From: Zygnema cylindricum
Lineage: Eukaryota; Streptophyta; Zygnematophyceae; Zygnematales; Zygnemataceae
Length of the DNA stretch: 62,583 bases
Direction: 5' to 3'
NCBI GenBank assembly: GCA_037447655.1
Contig: JBBHKE010001333.1
Span: 49,934 to 112,516, forward strand
Part shown: piece after piece, positions 1 to 12,003 of the stretch
Layout: every line of letters starts with the position of its first letter
How positions within the stretch are numbered: position 1 is the first letter of the stretch
Notes under the pieces: model-generated
What the model was told of the DNA's origin: nothing
Seen by the model: the letters and a program-made list of their open reading frames with translations, nothing else
Database searches by the model: none
Made by a program: the position numbers and the translations under genes

Positions 1-299
1 GGACTACAAATGGATATTCTTTCATCGTATATCTAATTCTTGGAGGAAAAAATGGGATCGGGGGGGAGAAGTTTCTTTGTTTTTACATTTTACTTCCAGA
101 GTTAAAGAAAATAAATAATTAATAAGTAAAAGAAAAGAAAAGTAAAATAGTATACTCTACGTAGGAGGGAGGGTCACGGGTGAGTGTACACAACATGAAC
201 ACATTCCAACGGTTAGACGCCACTATAGGAGGGGGCGTTAGGAGAGAGCCTATTTGGAGACATACGGGGAGGTGACGTAGCAGTTTGCTAAAAGAAAAG

Positions 300-1190
300 G
301 GAGGGAGGGGCAAGGTAGTGAAAATTAAGGTGTGAGAATTAAGGAGAGTTTTATCCGAGAGAGGATTGCGGGGGAGGATATCACCGCAGATTGGCAACCT
401 TACACAAGTACAACACATGTGAGTGGGCACTGGGAGGGAGGATGCATCTCATATGATAAAATGAAAAGAAAAGAAAATGAATAATTAATAAATAAAAGAA
501 ATTGAGACCTTCATTTTCCATTGTAAATGTTGGATTTGTCACCGCTATGTTTTAATAATTTTAATGTGGAACACAATCCTACTTGGCATGTTTTAACTAT
601 TCAAATCCAACAAATATATTATTAAAGACAAAATGTTTGATAGGTTGTGAGGGTTTTTTTTAAAGTCAACACCCTTTTAATGCTCCCCCAACACCCCCTC
701 TTCCGCCCTTTGCCCTTTATAAGCCTTTGTTCTCTTTCGCTCATCATAATAAAAGACATGTCATTCAAAAACCTCCCGATTTTGCTTAACTTTAAGCATG
801 GCTTTTTCACATCAAAAAAACGACCTGATGCTTATCGATAAGAAAAAAAACATCTAGATTAAGAACCTCTTTTTTTTTCTACCCCCCCCCCCCCCTCCCC
901 ATTTCTACACCCAAAAAAAAGTGTAAAAGAAACAAAAATGTAAAATGGAGGTCTCGTTTTCTTTTTACTGTATTTATTCATTATTCATTTGCTTTTATTT
1001 TCTTTTCTTTTTCTCATATGAGATGCATCCTTCCTCCCAGAGTCCACTCACATGAATTGTACTTGTGTGAGGTTGCCGATCTCCGCCGCAATCCTCCCAC
1101 GCAATCCTCTCTCATCTAAACTTCTGTATGCCCCTCCCCTTTATCGTCAAATGATTTCCACTTTCCCCCCTCCTTCCATCACTTTTGAAT
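300..1190. mobile_element. Foldback-like element with ~250-bp inverted arms
   Basis: The stretch at about 300-530 recurs in reverse complement at about 930-1190. Both arms share the gatgcatctcatatga block, the cacatgtgagtgg-like block, the gagagaggattgcg block and an AAAGAAAAGAAAA tract. The spacer (530-930) is AT-rich and has no credible ORF. Long imperfect inverted arms around a non-coding middle suggest a foldback or MULE-like non-autonomous element. Target-site duplications were not found, so the outer ends are approximate. It lies just beyond the point where the LRR-type gene at 1389-1719 stops being recognisable. Confidence 0.6.
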
Positions 1191-1388
1191 CCACACCCTT
1201 AATTCCTTTTACATGACCTACACCAATGGACCACCTTGATTAATCGTTGCATGAGTTCATTCAATCTTGAATGCGCATCGCATTGGAGAAGCCAGCAAGC
1301 CTGTGAGTACACATTCAGTGCGGTTTTCAGTGCGAAATTCAGTGCGGATTCATTGCAGCAGAGAGTGCACGCACCGATGATCACTCAC

Positions 1389-1719
1389 ACTCTAGTTACG
1401 CGACCAGAAGTATCGCAGGAGAAAAAAGCTCCACCACATCGGATCTCCGGAAACTCCTCCTCGTGGTTCTCGACGGCCCCCCTCACCGCCTCCAGCGCCG
1501 CCCCTGCAGCCGCCGCACCGACAGAGGCCGCAAGGGACCCAATCAGAGAGACCGCTCGCACGTGCGAAGGTACAGACGCGGAGAGCGAGATGTAGGGGAA
1601 AGGGGGAGGAGAGGGGGGGGGAACTTACTGTCTCGTGGATCCATGGTTTGTCCCCATGCGGGTGCCACGTGGAACACGAAAAGCAGAATCGTGATCATTA
1701 TGAGCCTTGTGGCCGCCAT
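1389..1719 (-). CDS. N-terminal exons of a secreted LRR-type protein (partial)
   Basis: Two exons are visible on the minus strand: 1719-1629 (91 nt) and 1503-1389 (115 nt). Exon 1 starts at an ATG in a GCCATGG context and encodes a signal peptide: MAATR, then a hydrophobic run ending at APAWGQ. It ends at a GTAAGT donor. Exon 2 follows GCTGCAG in the right phase and reads DRAALEAVRGAVEN, then RCGGAFFSCDTSGRVTR, and ends at a GTGAGT donor. The D-R-A-A-L start and the C-x5-CDxSGRVTR block resemble the LRRNT_2 cap that precedes the repeats in plant LRR receptors and secreted LRR proteins. No leucine-rich repeats follow; the next sequence is AT-rich and then the foldback element. It is either truncated or continues after a long intron beyond the window. 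The LRR assignment rests on the cap alone. Confidence 0.55.
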
Positions 1720-1839
1720 GGCCGCGCAGTCGCGACGTCAGAAGGTTTTCTCTAAAACAGACACGTGGCAGTTTCTTTGACCAGCGACGATTTCAGGAGA
1801 TCGATTAGGGTTTTGACATTAGGAAGCCGTTTTTTTTTT

Positions 1840-2370
1840 TTTTTTAAATGTACAAAGAAACTTTAAATTTCTTGAGAAAAAGAGGGTGGGGGGGAGGAGG
1901 AAAAAAGGGAAAAGAGGAGGAAATGGAAAATAAAAAGGAGAAAAAATGGGGTGAAAGGGAAAAAAGGGAAAACAGAAAAAAAGGTGAAAAGAAAAGAAGA
2001 AAGTGGAATATAGAGGGGAAAAGGTGGATAAAAAAAGTGGAAAAATGGAGAAAAGGGGGGGAAAGGGAGAGAAGGGGGAATAAAGAGGGAAAATAGGGAA
2101 ATAGGGAAAAAAAGGGAAAAGGGGTGGGAGGAAAAAATGGGGAAAAGGGGAAAAAATATAAAAAGGGAAAAAAGGAGGAATATACCGGAAAAAATGGGAA
2201 AAATGGGAGAAATTAGGGGAAAAGAGATAAAGGAAAAAGGGGACAAAAGTTGTTAAAATGGGGGGAGAGGGAAAGAGAAAGGGGAAAAGGAAAAATAGGG
2301 TAGATATTGGAAAGAAATAAAAAAAAGGAGGAGAAAAAAATGGTAAAATTGGGGGACAATAGAAGAGAAT
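1840..2370. repeat. Polypurine tract (G/A-rich on +), ~0.5 kb
   Basis: About 530 bases are almost purely G and A on the plus strand, as irregular GGAAAAA/GGGAAAAG words interrupted by occasional T. The long F/P/S-rich and K/E-rich readings on both strands are artefacts of this composition. There is no fixed unit. Confidence 0.85.
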
Positions 2371-3660
2371 AAGCCGGGAGAAGCGAGACAAAAGGGAGGA
2401 ATTGGAACGAATCGGGCGATCTTACTTATAGCCTTTTAAGTACAATTCGCATAATACGAACCAGATACATTTGTCGGTTTGTGAAATCCTGGTCACCGCC
2501 ATTTTGTACGATACTGCGATACGCGCTAACAATATTTGTCGTTTTGTATGATTTCCGTAGATGCTTTTTGTTTCGACGTCAATCCAACTGGAAGCGACGA
2601 CGTTGGAAGGTGACGTGTTTGTGTACTTATTTTTTGTCATTTTATGATGACGTGGAGCAAATCTTATGGCAGAAGTCCATTCTAACGGAGAGCCTTTGAT
2701 AATCTTGTCGTATTAAGTAACAATTGGTAAGTGTAACGGAATAATATAGTACGAAATAAGTGTCTGACAGGAAAATCGCACGAAATCCGCTCACTTTTTG
2801 CGCTAACTAAGAACATCTGCACATGTTGAAATTTCATCCAAAATATCGGAGCCGTACATCTTACGTATCTCTAAAAGCCTAAAATAATGAACCGTACACA
2901 TGTGTCTAGCCCTTTAGGTGTAGAAAAAACGCCACGTGTGAATAAACTGTAATTGAACACGCCCGATTTTCATGTCCCCAAAAAATGAAACTTTCGCGAT
3001 AAAGCGCCATTTTTCATATTTTGAAATATTTCAGAAAATATCTGCGTTCTCATTGGACCGACAATGATGGTACTGGGAAACGGGAAACAGTAATGGGCTA
3101 TGTGAGGTGGGGCTGTTTATTGTTCAGAAATAGCTAATGAAATGTACGGCTATTTGCTCGTTAATACCGACTGTACGGAGTGAGCCGTCTCCCAACGGGG
3201 GCGAAATGTTCGAGTGCGCGAAATCTGTTTATACTTCGACAAGTACAACCGGCCTAAAGACTCCGACGGTACGGATATCTGTTCTTACAACATGTCTTTA
3301 ATTCCAAACGACGTAGTCGCCAGTATCCGTTACCCTGATTCGCGCAGCTACATTAAGTACGGTACCGTCTGTGAAGTGTACAATATTCGTTTTTCGTGTC
3401 TGTCGGATACGGCTTTGAAAAGTATTGACCTGTACCCAATTTGTACGTTCTACCTTCGTTTCTATATTCCGTACATGTTACTATTTTGTACAATTCCGTA
3501 CCACTTTCAAGTGACACCTAACAGTCATTCCTAAGGCGAATGTCCTTTTGTGACGGAGAGGCCTTTCTTAAATATTGTTGGTATGTAACAATATTTAGAG
3601 TGACGCATTTATATTTGTCGAAACACTTGTCTTATATGAGAAATGCTCGCTACAGTACAG
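2371..3660. other. Intergenic, no gene seen
   Basis: The sequence is AT-rich with many GTACGG words and short open frames of random character. No splice-bounded exon, TIR or known domain was recognised. Confidence 0.6.
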
Positions 3661-3662
3661 TA

Positions 3663-3830
3663 CACCGCCAATCGCTATTAGAGTATATAACGCTAATTCG
3701 GTGCCCCTAAATTTTGACCCCAAAGCCTGAAATAGAATTAATAACGCTATTTCAGGCACTAAATTAGAATCAATAACGCTAATTTTTTTTGACGCTATTT
3801 AATCCTTGACTCTAATAGCGATTGGCGGTG
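3663..3830. mobile_element. MITE, family M1 (TA-flanked, 168 bp)
   Basis: Near-perfect terminal inverted repeats (CACCGCCAATCGCTATTAGAG at the left, its complement at the right) enclose an AT-rich middle with internal inverted words (AATAACGCTA). TA dinucleotides flank both ends, as for Tc1/mariner (Stowaway-like) elements. Related copies lie at 14,972, 28,022, 48,587 and 54,204. Confidence 0.85.
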
Positions 3831-4431
3831 TAGTTTGTTAACTTTTTGACTAATTAAAACCAGCTTCACATGTCTATATTACTTGAGATTCACATGGTGC
3901 AAGTTTGCGTTGATGTTCCAATTCGTACGGATTTCAACTTTTTTACTAAAATTATGTGATATTAGTCGATTCCATACTTTTCGTAAAATTCGTGTAGATT
4001 TTTATGTAGGAAATTGTACGAACAAGTACGAAATTTATGGAGGAGGAAACAACTTATGATATTATGGACCACAGTTGCACATTATCTTTAAACGAGGTAC
4101 GGACGCTGGCAGTCATGTGCTGGTCTTTATTTGTCTCGAAATCGGGACCATTTGTACGGTAAAGCTTAAACCTTGTCTTTAGCGTGCCGCGTGGCTCGAG
4201 GACGGTCCACGGTTACCTTTTGGCGCGATTATGTTAATGGCGCAAAGGTACATGACAGTACAAAAACTACGGTAGTGACAGTACAGAAAAGTACGGTAGG
4301 GAACGGAATCAAGTTTGTAGTGTTGTGTATCGGTAAAAAAGTTATAGCGATAACACCGATACCGATAGTTATCGGTTATCGAACGGTTAGAGGTCTCGAT
4401 ATATTGGTCAGAGACCAACAAATTCCATATC

Positions 4432-4641
4432 GGTGATAACTTTTAAAAAATATAGTATGCATACAATAGTGCTATATAATATTTTATTTATTATATTATA
4501 TTATTTACTTTATGTAGCGTGGCATGCCACTTATAAGGTGATAACTTTTAAAAAATATAGTATGCATACAATAGTGCTATATAATATTTTATTTATTATA
4601 TTATATTATTTACTTTATGTAGCGTGGCATGCCACTTATAA
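4432..4641. repeat. Perfect 105-bp tandem duplication
   Basis: Bases 4432-4536 and 4537-4641 read as identical. The unit is AT-rich and contains GTGGCATGCCAC, a 12-nt palindrome. Identity implies a very recent duplication or an assembly artefact. Confidence 0.95.
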
Positions 4642-5059
4642 TGAATCTGTTCTGTAACTGTTCAACTGACATTTATTACGGGTGGCGCAGCACATAAACG
4701 TCGACAAATTTAAAACAAGTTCTAAAACAGTAAAACTATAGTTACCGAAACGAAAAAAATAAATTACATTGTAACGTTTTAAAACAAACGTTTTCGAAAA
4801 ACAGATGTACAGACGAACAGAGCAGACGAACACATCTGTCAGACTGCCGCCATTTACTGCAACCTAACTGCCACCATCTTTTGAAACTTCAACGGCACTT
4901 ATTTGAGGAAATATTACTTTTTTATAACTTTTTATAAAATTTGACAGTTGGTGATCTTTGGATATTGGGAATTGATAAGTTAAGAATTTTACAATTTTCA
5001 GATTTTGAATTCGGTGATTTTTGAAATTTAAATCCTTGACAATATAGAAATTGGATTTT

Positions 5060-6290
5060 TCGGATTTTTGCGGTAAATTCCAGTGCTAGGATTCAGTGTG
5101 CACTAAATTTCCATGATAGTAACTCCTATGCTAGTATCCCTACACTAAAATTTAGTTTTGAATCTGAGTGGTAAGCGTCGCACTAAATTTCATTGATAAA
5201 ATGCACCGCCAAACCAGTGCTACACTAAAATACTGTATTGAATTTCGGTGGAAAAATTCAGTACTGGGTGATATGATGAATTTCAGTGCTCATATTCAGT
5301 GCTTAAGTAATAAAGTAATTAAATTTAGTGTTGAACCGCTCAGCACTCAAATTCAGACTTAGAAAACGGTGCGCAAAGTCACGTGCTAAGATTCAGTGTC
5401 AAAATTTAGTGATGTGCTGAAATTCAGTTGTGGAATTCAGTGTTGAATTAGAGAATTTCAGTGCTAAATCTCACGACAAAACTTCAATGCTAAATTTCAG
5501 TGGTAAAGTAAAGTGCCGAGTGGTAAAATACAGTGCTAAAACTCAGTGCGCAAATCGTGTGTTGAATTTCAGTGCTCACAATTAGTGCTGAAACCTTTTC
5601 TGTGTTTCAGTGTTAAAAGAATTTAAAAGAATTTGCTACACTGGATTCCAATGCTAAAAGCATTCTAAAATTATGTGCTGAAATCTAGTGCTGCACTGAA
5701 ATTTAGGATTGAAGATCCTAAAGTTTGGTGCTGGAATTCAGAGTTGAATTACAGTGCTAAATTTCAGTACTAAAATCCAGTGCTGCACCAAATTTAAATG
5801 CTGATGTCCAGTGTTAAAATCTAGTGCGCAAATTCAGTGGTACACTAAAATACGGTGCTAAATTCCAGAGGGTAAACCTATCGCTGCGATAAAGTGTTGC
5901 ACTAAAATTTAGTGTTGAGCCGAATTTCAGTGCTGAAATTCAGTGCTTACAATTAGTGCTGCAAAAACGTATTAAATTTCAAGTTTAGTCCGGCAATAAA
6001 ATTCAGTGTCGAAATCCGTTGTTAGTGCACGATCCATGGCTACATTGAAATTCATTGCTTAATTATGGTGATAAAATCCAGTGCTTTAAAATATGATATC
6101 TCACTAAATATAATGCTTTAAATCGTGCTTAAATTCAGTGTTGCACTGAATTTAATTTCTAAGATTTAGTGCTATAATTTAAGCCAAATTATAATGCTTA
6201 ATTTCTGTTCTCAAATCCAATGCTAAAATATTGTGCTGCATTAAATCTCAGGGCTGAAATCCTGTTTTAATATTAGACCAAATTTCAACT
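5060..6290. repeat. Degenerate CAGTGC-word satellite, ~1.2 kb
   Basis: The words TTCAGTGC, TAGTGCT and AAATTTCAGTG recur about every 12-20 bases for some 1.2 kb, separated by A/T-rich linkers. No unit is perfect and the period drifts. There is no coding content. The same word occurs three times in a row at about 1313-1350. Confidence 0.85.
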
Positions 6291-7189
6291 TATGTATTTA
6301 TTTTGCCCAACCTTATTGCAGATCGTTTCTAAAATGGACTGAAAATACATTAAAAAAAAAAACAATGTAGACAAACAATGGAAGTGATATGAGGGAGTAA
6401 CTAACCTTGCAAAAAAAAATAACAGTCAAAAGGACATTCTGGACGGGTATGGGAGGGTGTAAAACCAAGTAAAACCCCCTTAAATTAGACATAATGAAGA
6501 AAATATCGCGATTTTTTACCGAAATCGGGGGGAAGGGGGTCCGCGGCGCGTCCGGGGAATAACACGTACAGTTGAGTGTACTCGCCGTACATTTATCTGT
6601 ACGGTCCATAAACATATCGTCAATAGTTATCGATGTCGGTGTTATCGCCGATAAAAACCGATAAATATCGGTTAATTATCGGCGATAAAACTGATAACAA
6701 TATATCGTACCAATATATCGCTTATCGGCAACCCGAAAAAAGGCCTATATCGGTCATCGACAAATCCTTACCAATACACAACATTACAAATTTGTTATTC
6801 AAAACTGACTAATCAATAATCAACATACTAGTTAATGTTGTGTATCGGCAAATTTTTAATTATGATAAATTCGATATTCTTTATATCAAGTATCGAACGA
6901 TGTCCCTCAGGGACCAAAAAAAATCAAAGCTTTAAAATTGGTAGGAGGTGGGTATTTGTCAGTTTCGGTGCGAAAATGACAGTATAGAAAAAAGTACGGA
7001 ACAGTTTAAACGTTTTAACCCCATTACTTAAACCTTTACTAAAGGTTCATCATTTTCATTTTTCGTATAGGTACTTATGTTTATCATAATTTTTTTATTA
7101 TTTACATATATATACAATTTATTTCTATTTCAAGGGTTTTTCCGGGTGTAAGTTTGGTTTTTTCTTATCATTTTTATATTATTTTAGCC

Positions 7190-8460
7190 TTTTTTTACCA
7201 GTAAGGGTACTTTCGCATGCAACCGACACTTTGTTTTTAGCGAAGATTCTCCGTACTACTTTCAGAGCATTCACACGTAAGGGTGCGTCCCCATGTAATT
7301 GGTACTTTGATAAAGTATTTTGGCCTGTAGTAAGATTCTCCGTACTACTTTGAAGAGCTTCCCAATGTGCCAAAATGAAATCGGAACTTTGACATGTGAC
7401 GGTTGTAGACGTAGGTACAATTTTGTGACGGATGAAGACGACTACGAAATTTTTGACAATTGGTGACACCAACAAAAACAGCGACACTTGTAGACGTTTA
7501 GATTTTTTTAATTTTGTGACATTGTAGATGTTTAGGGTTTTGTGACATTGTGACGCCATGCTCACATGTGACAACGTCGACGTCACAAATTCAAGAACAT
7601 TTCGCCAAAGCTATCCAATTTCGTTTTTTTGACATTTCTCACTCGACTTGGCATAAAAATGTACATAAAGGTAGGGAATTTTTTTTTTTTCAAAAATATT
7701 TTAGTTAATACAAATATTGTCGTGCCTCATTCTGAAAGTGTGAGATAAAAGCGATGATGTGAGAGCGAGAGGGGAGAGGCGACGACGGTGAGAAATTTTG
7801 CAAAGGACCCATGAATGAATGTGGAGGTCCGAGACCCCTGCAAATTTTTTTCGTACATGCACGTGAAGGCGGGGAGAAAAAAAGCGAGTGCTCTCCCTCG
7901 TCCTAAAATTTTCCTACTTGTGTGGCGCGTGTGTGGACCCCTTTCCACTCGTTGTTTGGGTGGTACTTTCTTTGAAATCCAATCCTGAGGTGATTTCCGC
8001 TAATAATTTTGCTAATGTTTTTTGACAGGCTATATTCTCTTGCCCGGGGGTCGAAAAAAGGAAAACGCCAAAATGCGTTCACATGACGACAAACATGGAG
8101 TACATTCAAAGTATCGACTTGAGGTTTGTTATTTTTTTAGAGAATTGATTTTTTTGTACAGCTAAAGTTTTTATGGTACGGAAGTGCGTTTTGGGTGAAA
8201 ACGACAAATAAAGTCGATACTTTAATACATGGGGACATACCCTAAAGAAATGAAATCTTTACATTAGATTTTGATGCATGTAGGCGTGGGTGTAATTTGT
8301 GATGGTTGTAGACGACTACAAAACTCGCGACAATTTGATGACGTTGCGACGGTGGTAGACGTCTAGCTACTTGCAACATTGTACATGTTTAGGGTTTGTT
8401 ACATTTTGACGTCACGCTCAAGTTATGATATTGTCGACGTCATAAATTCTAAAACTTTTC
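7190..8460. repeat. Dispersed GTCACAA / GTAGACGT repeat family (R1)
   Basis: Two blocks (about 7210-7590 and 8290-8450) share words such as GTGACGGTTGTAGACG, TTTTGTGACATTGTAGATG and CGTCGACGTCA. The 7210-7460 part reappears in reverse complement at about 38,600-38,830, and shorter relatives lie near 22,060, 37,420 and 39,430. This is a dispersed, non-coding family of unknown type. Confidence 0.7.
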
Positions 8461-9930
8461 GGCATGGTTTCCGGATTTTGTTTATTAGTCTTTTGTCACT
8501 CTACTTGCCATCAAAATATGCCAAAGATAGTAAAAAAAAATGTTTTTATACATCTTTCGTTTGATACCATTATTGACCTTTTTCATTGCAAGAATTGTGA
8601 GATAGATGCGGTAGTGGTAGGGGGAGAGAGAGAGAGGCGCTTTCACGGACTTCGCTTTTGCGAAATGGCGTCTATTGGTTGAGACCCCCTCCACGGCCCC
8701 AGTAAAACTAAAAAATTGGCTCTGTACGGAAAAAGTGAACGGAAAAAAGTCACGCACAGGCTGGAAACTTGCAGTGGGTTTTTTTATTGGTACTCTGCGC
8801 ACAAAAATTGTCAAAAACTTCCGACACGTGTGACAACATCTACCTATTCGCTCACCACATGGAACTTTATTCAAAATCACCTCGCGAGGTGATTTTATAT
8901 AGAGTTTGAAGATGAGCTAGAAGGACGTGAAAGTGGGTCGAAACGCGCTGGACGATAAACTACATCGCGCTAGTTGACAAACTCCAGTATATATAAAGTT
9001 CTAATGTAAGCAACTTGTACGGTAGTAGTTTCATTTTTTTGGTATGGTTGCGAATTTTCCCGTTTTTTCCTAAGTTATGGAGGAAAACGATAGAAAATAA
9101 CTATAACTTTAGCGCATGCGAAAGTACCCTTATTCCCAATGTCCGCCATTTTCTTTGTAACTTTTCCTATTTTCGTTTTTAACGTTTTTTCCTTTTATCC
9201 TGTAAGGATTTCATTTTTCTTTTTCTTTTTTCATTGTTTTTCTTTTCAGTTTTTTTGGCTCAGTTATTTTTGGTTTTAGAGTTTTATTTTGGACTCTATG
9301 ATGGAATATTTTCACCGTATTGTTTTATTATATATATATGGTACGATTCATTGAAAGAATCGTACGCGCGCGGAATCGGATCGATTTTGCATGAGTACAG
9401 TACTGTACTTTCTTGAATGAATCGGGAAAGTATTTTCACGTACTATTTCGCGAAAGTACTAATCTGTTTGTTTCGCGACACATTTGTTGTTTTGTGACAC
9501 GTTTGTCGTTTCGATTCGCGTCTAGAGTTATTGTACGTCTACTTTAGTACGATAGTACTTAAGATTTGTTTAGTACTTTCGTTTTGATCTGTCGTTTTGC
9601 AATGTTTTAAGTCCTTACTAGTCTACTAGTCTAAACAGCGGACAGGTGGCAGAATTCTAGAGGTTTCTTGGTGGCGCACGTTCACACATGCCGCGCCATG
9701 GCTGTTGTGTTATTTAAAGAACACCGTGGAATTTTTTAGAAAAATAAATTGAAGAAATAAATGGAGGAATAGAAGTCATAAAGGAGATAGAAGAGAAATT
9801 ATAATTTCGGTTTTTTATTAATGTGAGAATTTTTCTGAAATGTCTTCTCAATGTTGAGTCAATGATTTGTAATTTGAATGCTCTTCTGCTGAATTTTCTT
9901 ATTAATGAATATTATGTTTGAAATCGATCC
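8461..9930. other. Intergenic, no gene seen
   Basis: AT-rich sequence with no credible exon. Short open frames lack splice sites and family resemblance. Confidence 0.6.
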
Positions 9931-9934
9931 TTTC

Positions 9935-10555
9935 AGAGAGGAGGGAGAGGAGGGAGAGGAAGGGAGAGAGAGAGAGAGAGGGAAAAAAGAGGGAAAAAAT
10001 AATTTTTTAGCCAGTTAGAGTTGTGAAAGAGGGAGAGGGAGAAAAAAGGGAGAGGGAGGGAGAGGGGAGAGGGAGTGGAGGTATGGAAGGCTGGATAGAG
10101 TGAGGGATGGAAAGGGGCAACGCGTGTTAGTAACAGTGGGAGGGAAGGAGAGGCGGGAAGGGAGCGAGATTGGGAAAGAGAGTGAGAGAGAGTGGCGAAA
10201 GGAGGTAGAGGGTGGAAGGGAGGGTGGATAGAGGGAGGGGAGGGGCCGCCACGTGACGTCACTCTCGTTACGGACGGGTGCGAAGAGGTGGAAGTTTTCA
10301 AGATTTTACGGCTTTTGGATGTATTTATTTATTTATTCGTTTTTTTTTTTTAATTCCTTTGGCGTCCTTTGTCCGTACGATTGCCAGGCTTGTTTATTTG
10401 CATTATTTCTCGTATATTTTTTTAGTTGAGGGGTGGGAGGGTGGCGAGGGGAGAGGTGCGGCGGAGGGAGGTGGGGAGAGGCGAGAGGGAGGAGGTGGCA
10501 GGAGCTGTAACGAGGGAAGGAGGGGGGGGGGGGGGGGAGGGGGGGGGGACCATAA
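9935..10555. repeat. Purine-rich and G-run tracts
   Basis: GGGAGAGA-type DNA fills 9935-10,240. A second block at 10,430-10,550 ends in long G runs (10,519-10,549), with four or more runs of at least three G on the plus strand, so G-quadruplex formation is plausible. The proline-rich reading on the minus strand is compositional. The copia fragment is cut off at its edge. Confidence 0.8.
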
Positions 10556-12003
10556 AACGAACCCCCGTAGCAGAGGGCACCTGAGCCGGTCCCAAAACAT
10601 CAAAATGGATGAGCTGCAAAACCTTTGTAGACCTAAGTTCTAATTCTTGTGGAAATGGCAGCTTGTGAATCTTTTTTAGAGAGCAGCCATCATATGTCTT
10701 AACCGGCTAATTAGTAAGAGAAACACCTTCGATTTTGCCAGCAGTAACCATTTTCTTCAAGCTATCATATGTCTTAACCGGCTAATTAGTAAGAAAAACA
10801 CCTTCGATTTTGCCAGCAGTAACCATTTTCTTCAAGCTGTCATAATTAACATGACCTAGTCTTTTATGCCATAATTCATTCTCAGATATAACACTTGAGT
10901 AGAGAACATCATTTTCCTTAGTATTAGCCATATCTATGCGATAAATTTTGCTTGCATCTCTAATACCTGTGACTGCTATCATTCCTAGTTTGCTTACAAC
11001 TTGCCTACCCCCTTTAAGGGTGACTTCAAAGCCTTTGCCCTCAACTAGAGAAGTAGAAAACAAATTCTTTTTGAAATACGGAACATACAATATATTATGA
11101 AGAGTTCTTTCAACTTGCTGTCCTCCTACATCTACCAACAATGAAACATCACCCTGAGCACAAGTCTGGACACTCATGCCACAAGCATAGTAGATATTCT
11201 TTGCAGGTGTTGACTTCAGATTGGTAAAAAGTCATTTGTTCCAACACATGTGGGCCGATGCCCTTGTGTCTATGATCCATCCGGCGTCCTTTGAGCCCTC
11301 CATTGCTACCACCATGGCAAATAACTCCAAGTCATCTTGCTCATTCAAGGTGAAAGACTCATCTTCCTGAGTGACAAATGAAGATAATAATGAGTTGTTT
11401 TGTAACTGTTGACCACAAAAGCCTTGGTTAAACTGCCTTTGCTGCCATCCTGGCCGATATAAACTTGTTTTATTCACCTTTTTGAGTTTAAGACAGTACC
11501 TATATCCATGACCCCTCTCTGAACAATAAAAACAAGCAGTAAAAGACTATCTATTATGACCTTGATTAAACAGTTTAAACTGACCCTGATTCGGGTTAAA
11601 CTGATACCTCTGCTGATTAAACTGATTTCTCTGTTGGTTAAATTGATTTTTCCATTCAAAGTCTGTGTTAAAAGCCTCTACTTGCTTTCCTCCATTAAGC
11701 ATCTTTGACGTCGACTCTTCCTCTAAGACGATATTGATGGCCAACTGAAATGTCCAACTAGTTTTATCATGCTTTTTTAATTCAGCAGATGCACCTTTCA
11801 TACTACTTGGAATACCTCTAATGATGAGAGCACCTTGCTGTAACTCAAGAAAAGTACCACCAGCACAAGCATGAGAATCAATAAGAGCTCGAAAGTTATC
11901 TGTATACTCGGCCATTGTTCCCCCGAGTATTTGTAGTCCCAAATTTTTCCTGCCAACAGAAGTTCCTCTTGAACATTCGCCTTCTCATAAGACGCCTTGA
12001 GTG
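10556..12003 (-). pseudogene. Ty1/copia fragment: gag, zinc knuckle, protease, integrase start
   Basis: Read on the minus strand, the order is typical of Ty1/copia. A UBN2-type gag comes first (to about 11,547), then an intact zinc knuckle CFYCSERGHGYRYC (about 11,500-11,540). The protease motif WIIDTRASAHMC follows (about 11,235-11,270), then GAG-pre-integrase with LWHKRLGHVNYDSL (about 10,830). The integrase start is near 10,620 (LQLIHFDVLGPAQVPS). The frame is broken by stops, for example a TAG early in gag. RT, RNase H and both LTRs are missing. The fragment is truncated by a G-rich tract on one side and the CCCTCT tract on the other. The protease has R where D-S/T-G-A is usual. Confidence 0.85.
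10690..10840. repeat. ~75-bp tandem duplication within the copia fragment
   Basis: The segment from catatgtcttaaccggc to accattttcttcaagct occurs twice in direct orientation with one or two differences. It duplicates part of the GAG-pre-integrase reading frame and helps mark this copy as dead. Confidence 0.9.

Larger units (their letters stand above)
4320..6785. mobile_element. Possible M3-family composite enclosing a satellite
   Basis: The left end reads TAGTGTTGTGTATCGG and the right end reads ccaatacacaacatt, the TIR pair of M3 elements (compare 23,009-23,429). Next to each end lies the family's mosaic of ATCGG/CGATA words. The 2.4-kb middle holds a perfect 105-bp duplication and a satellite. 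It could instead be two separate M3 remnants. A third partial M3 end lies at about 6838. Confidence 0.4.

Noticed and set aside
1819-2391. 190-codon F/P-rich frame on minus
   Set aside because: Polypurine tract artefact.
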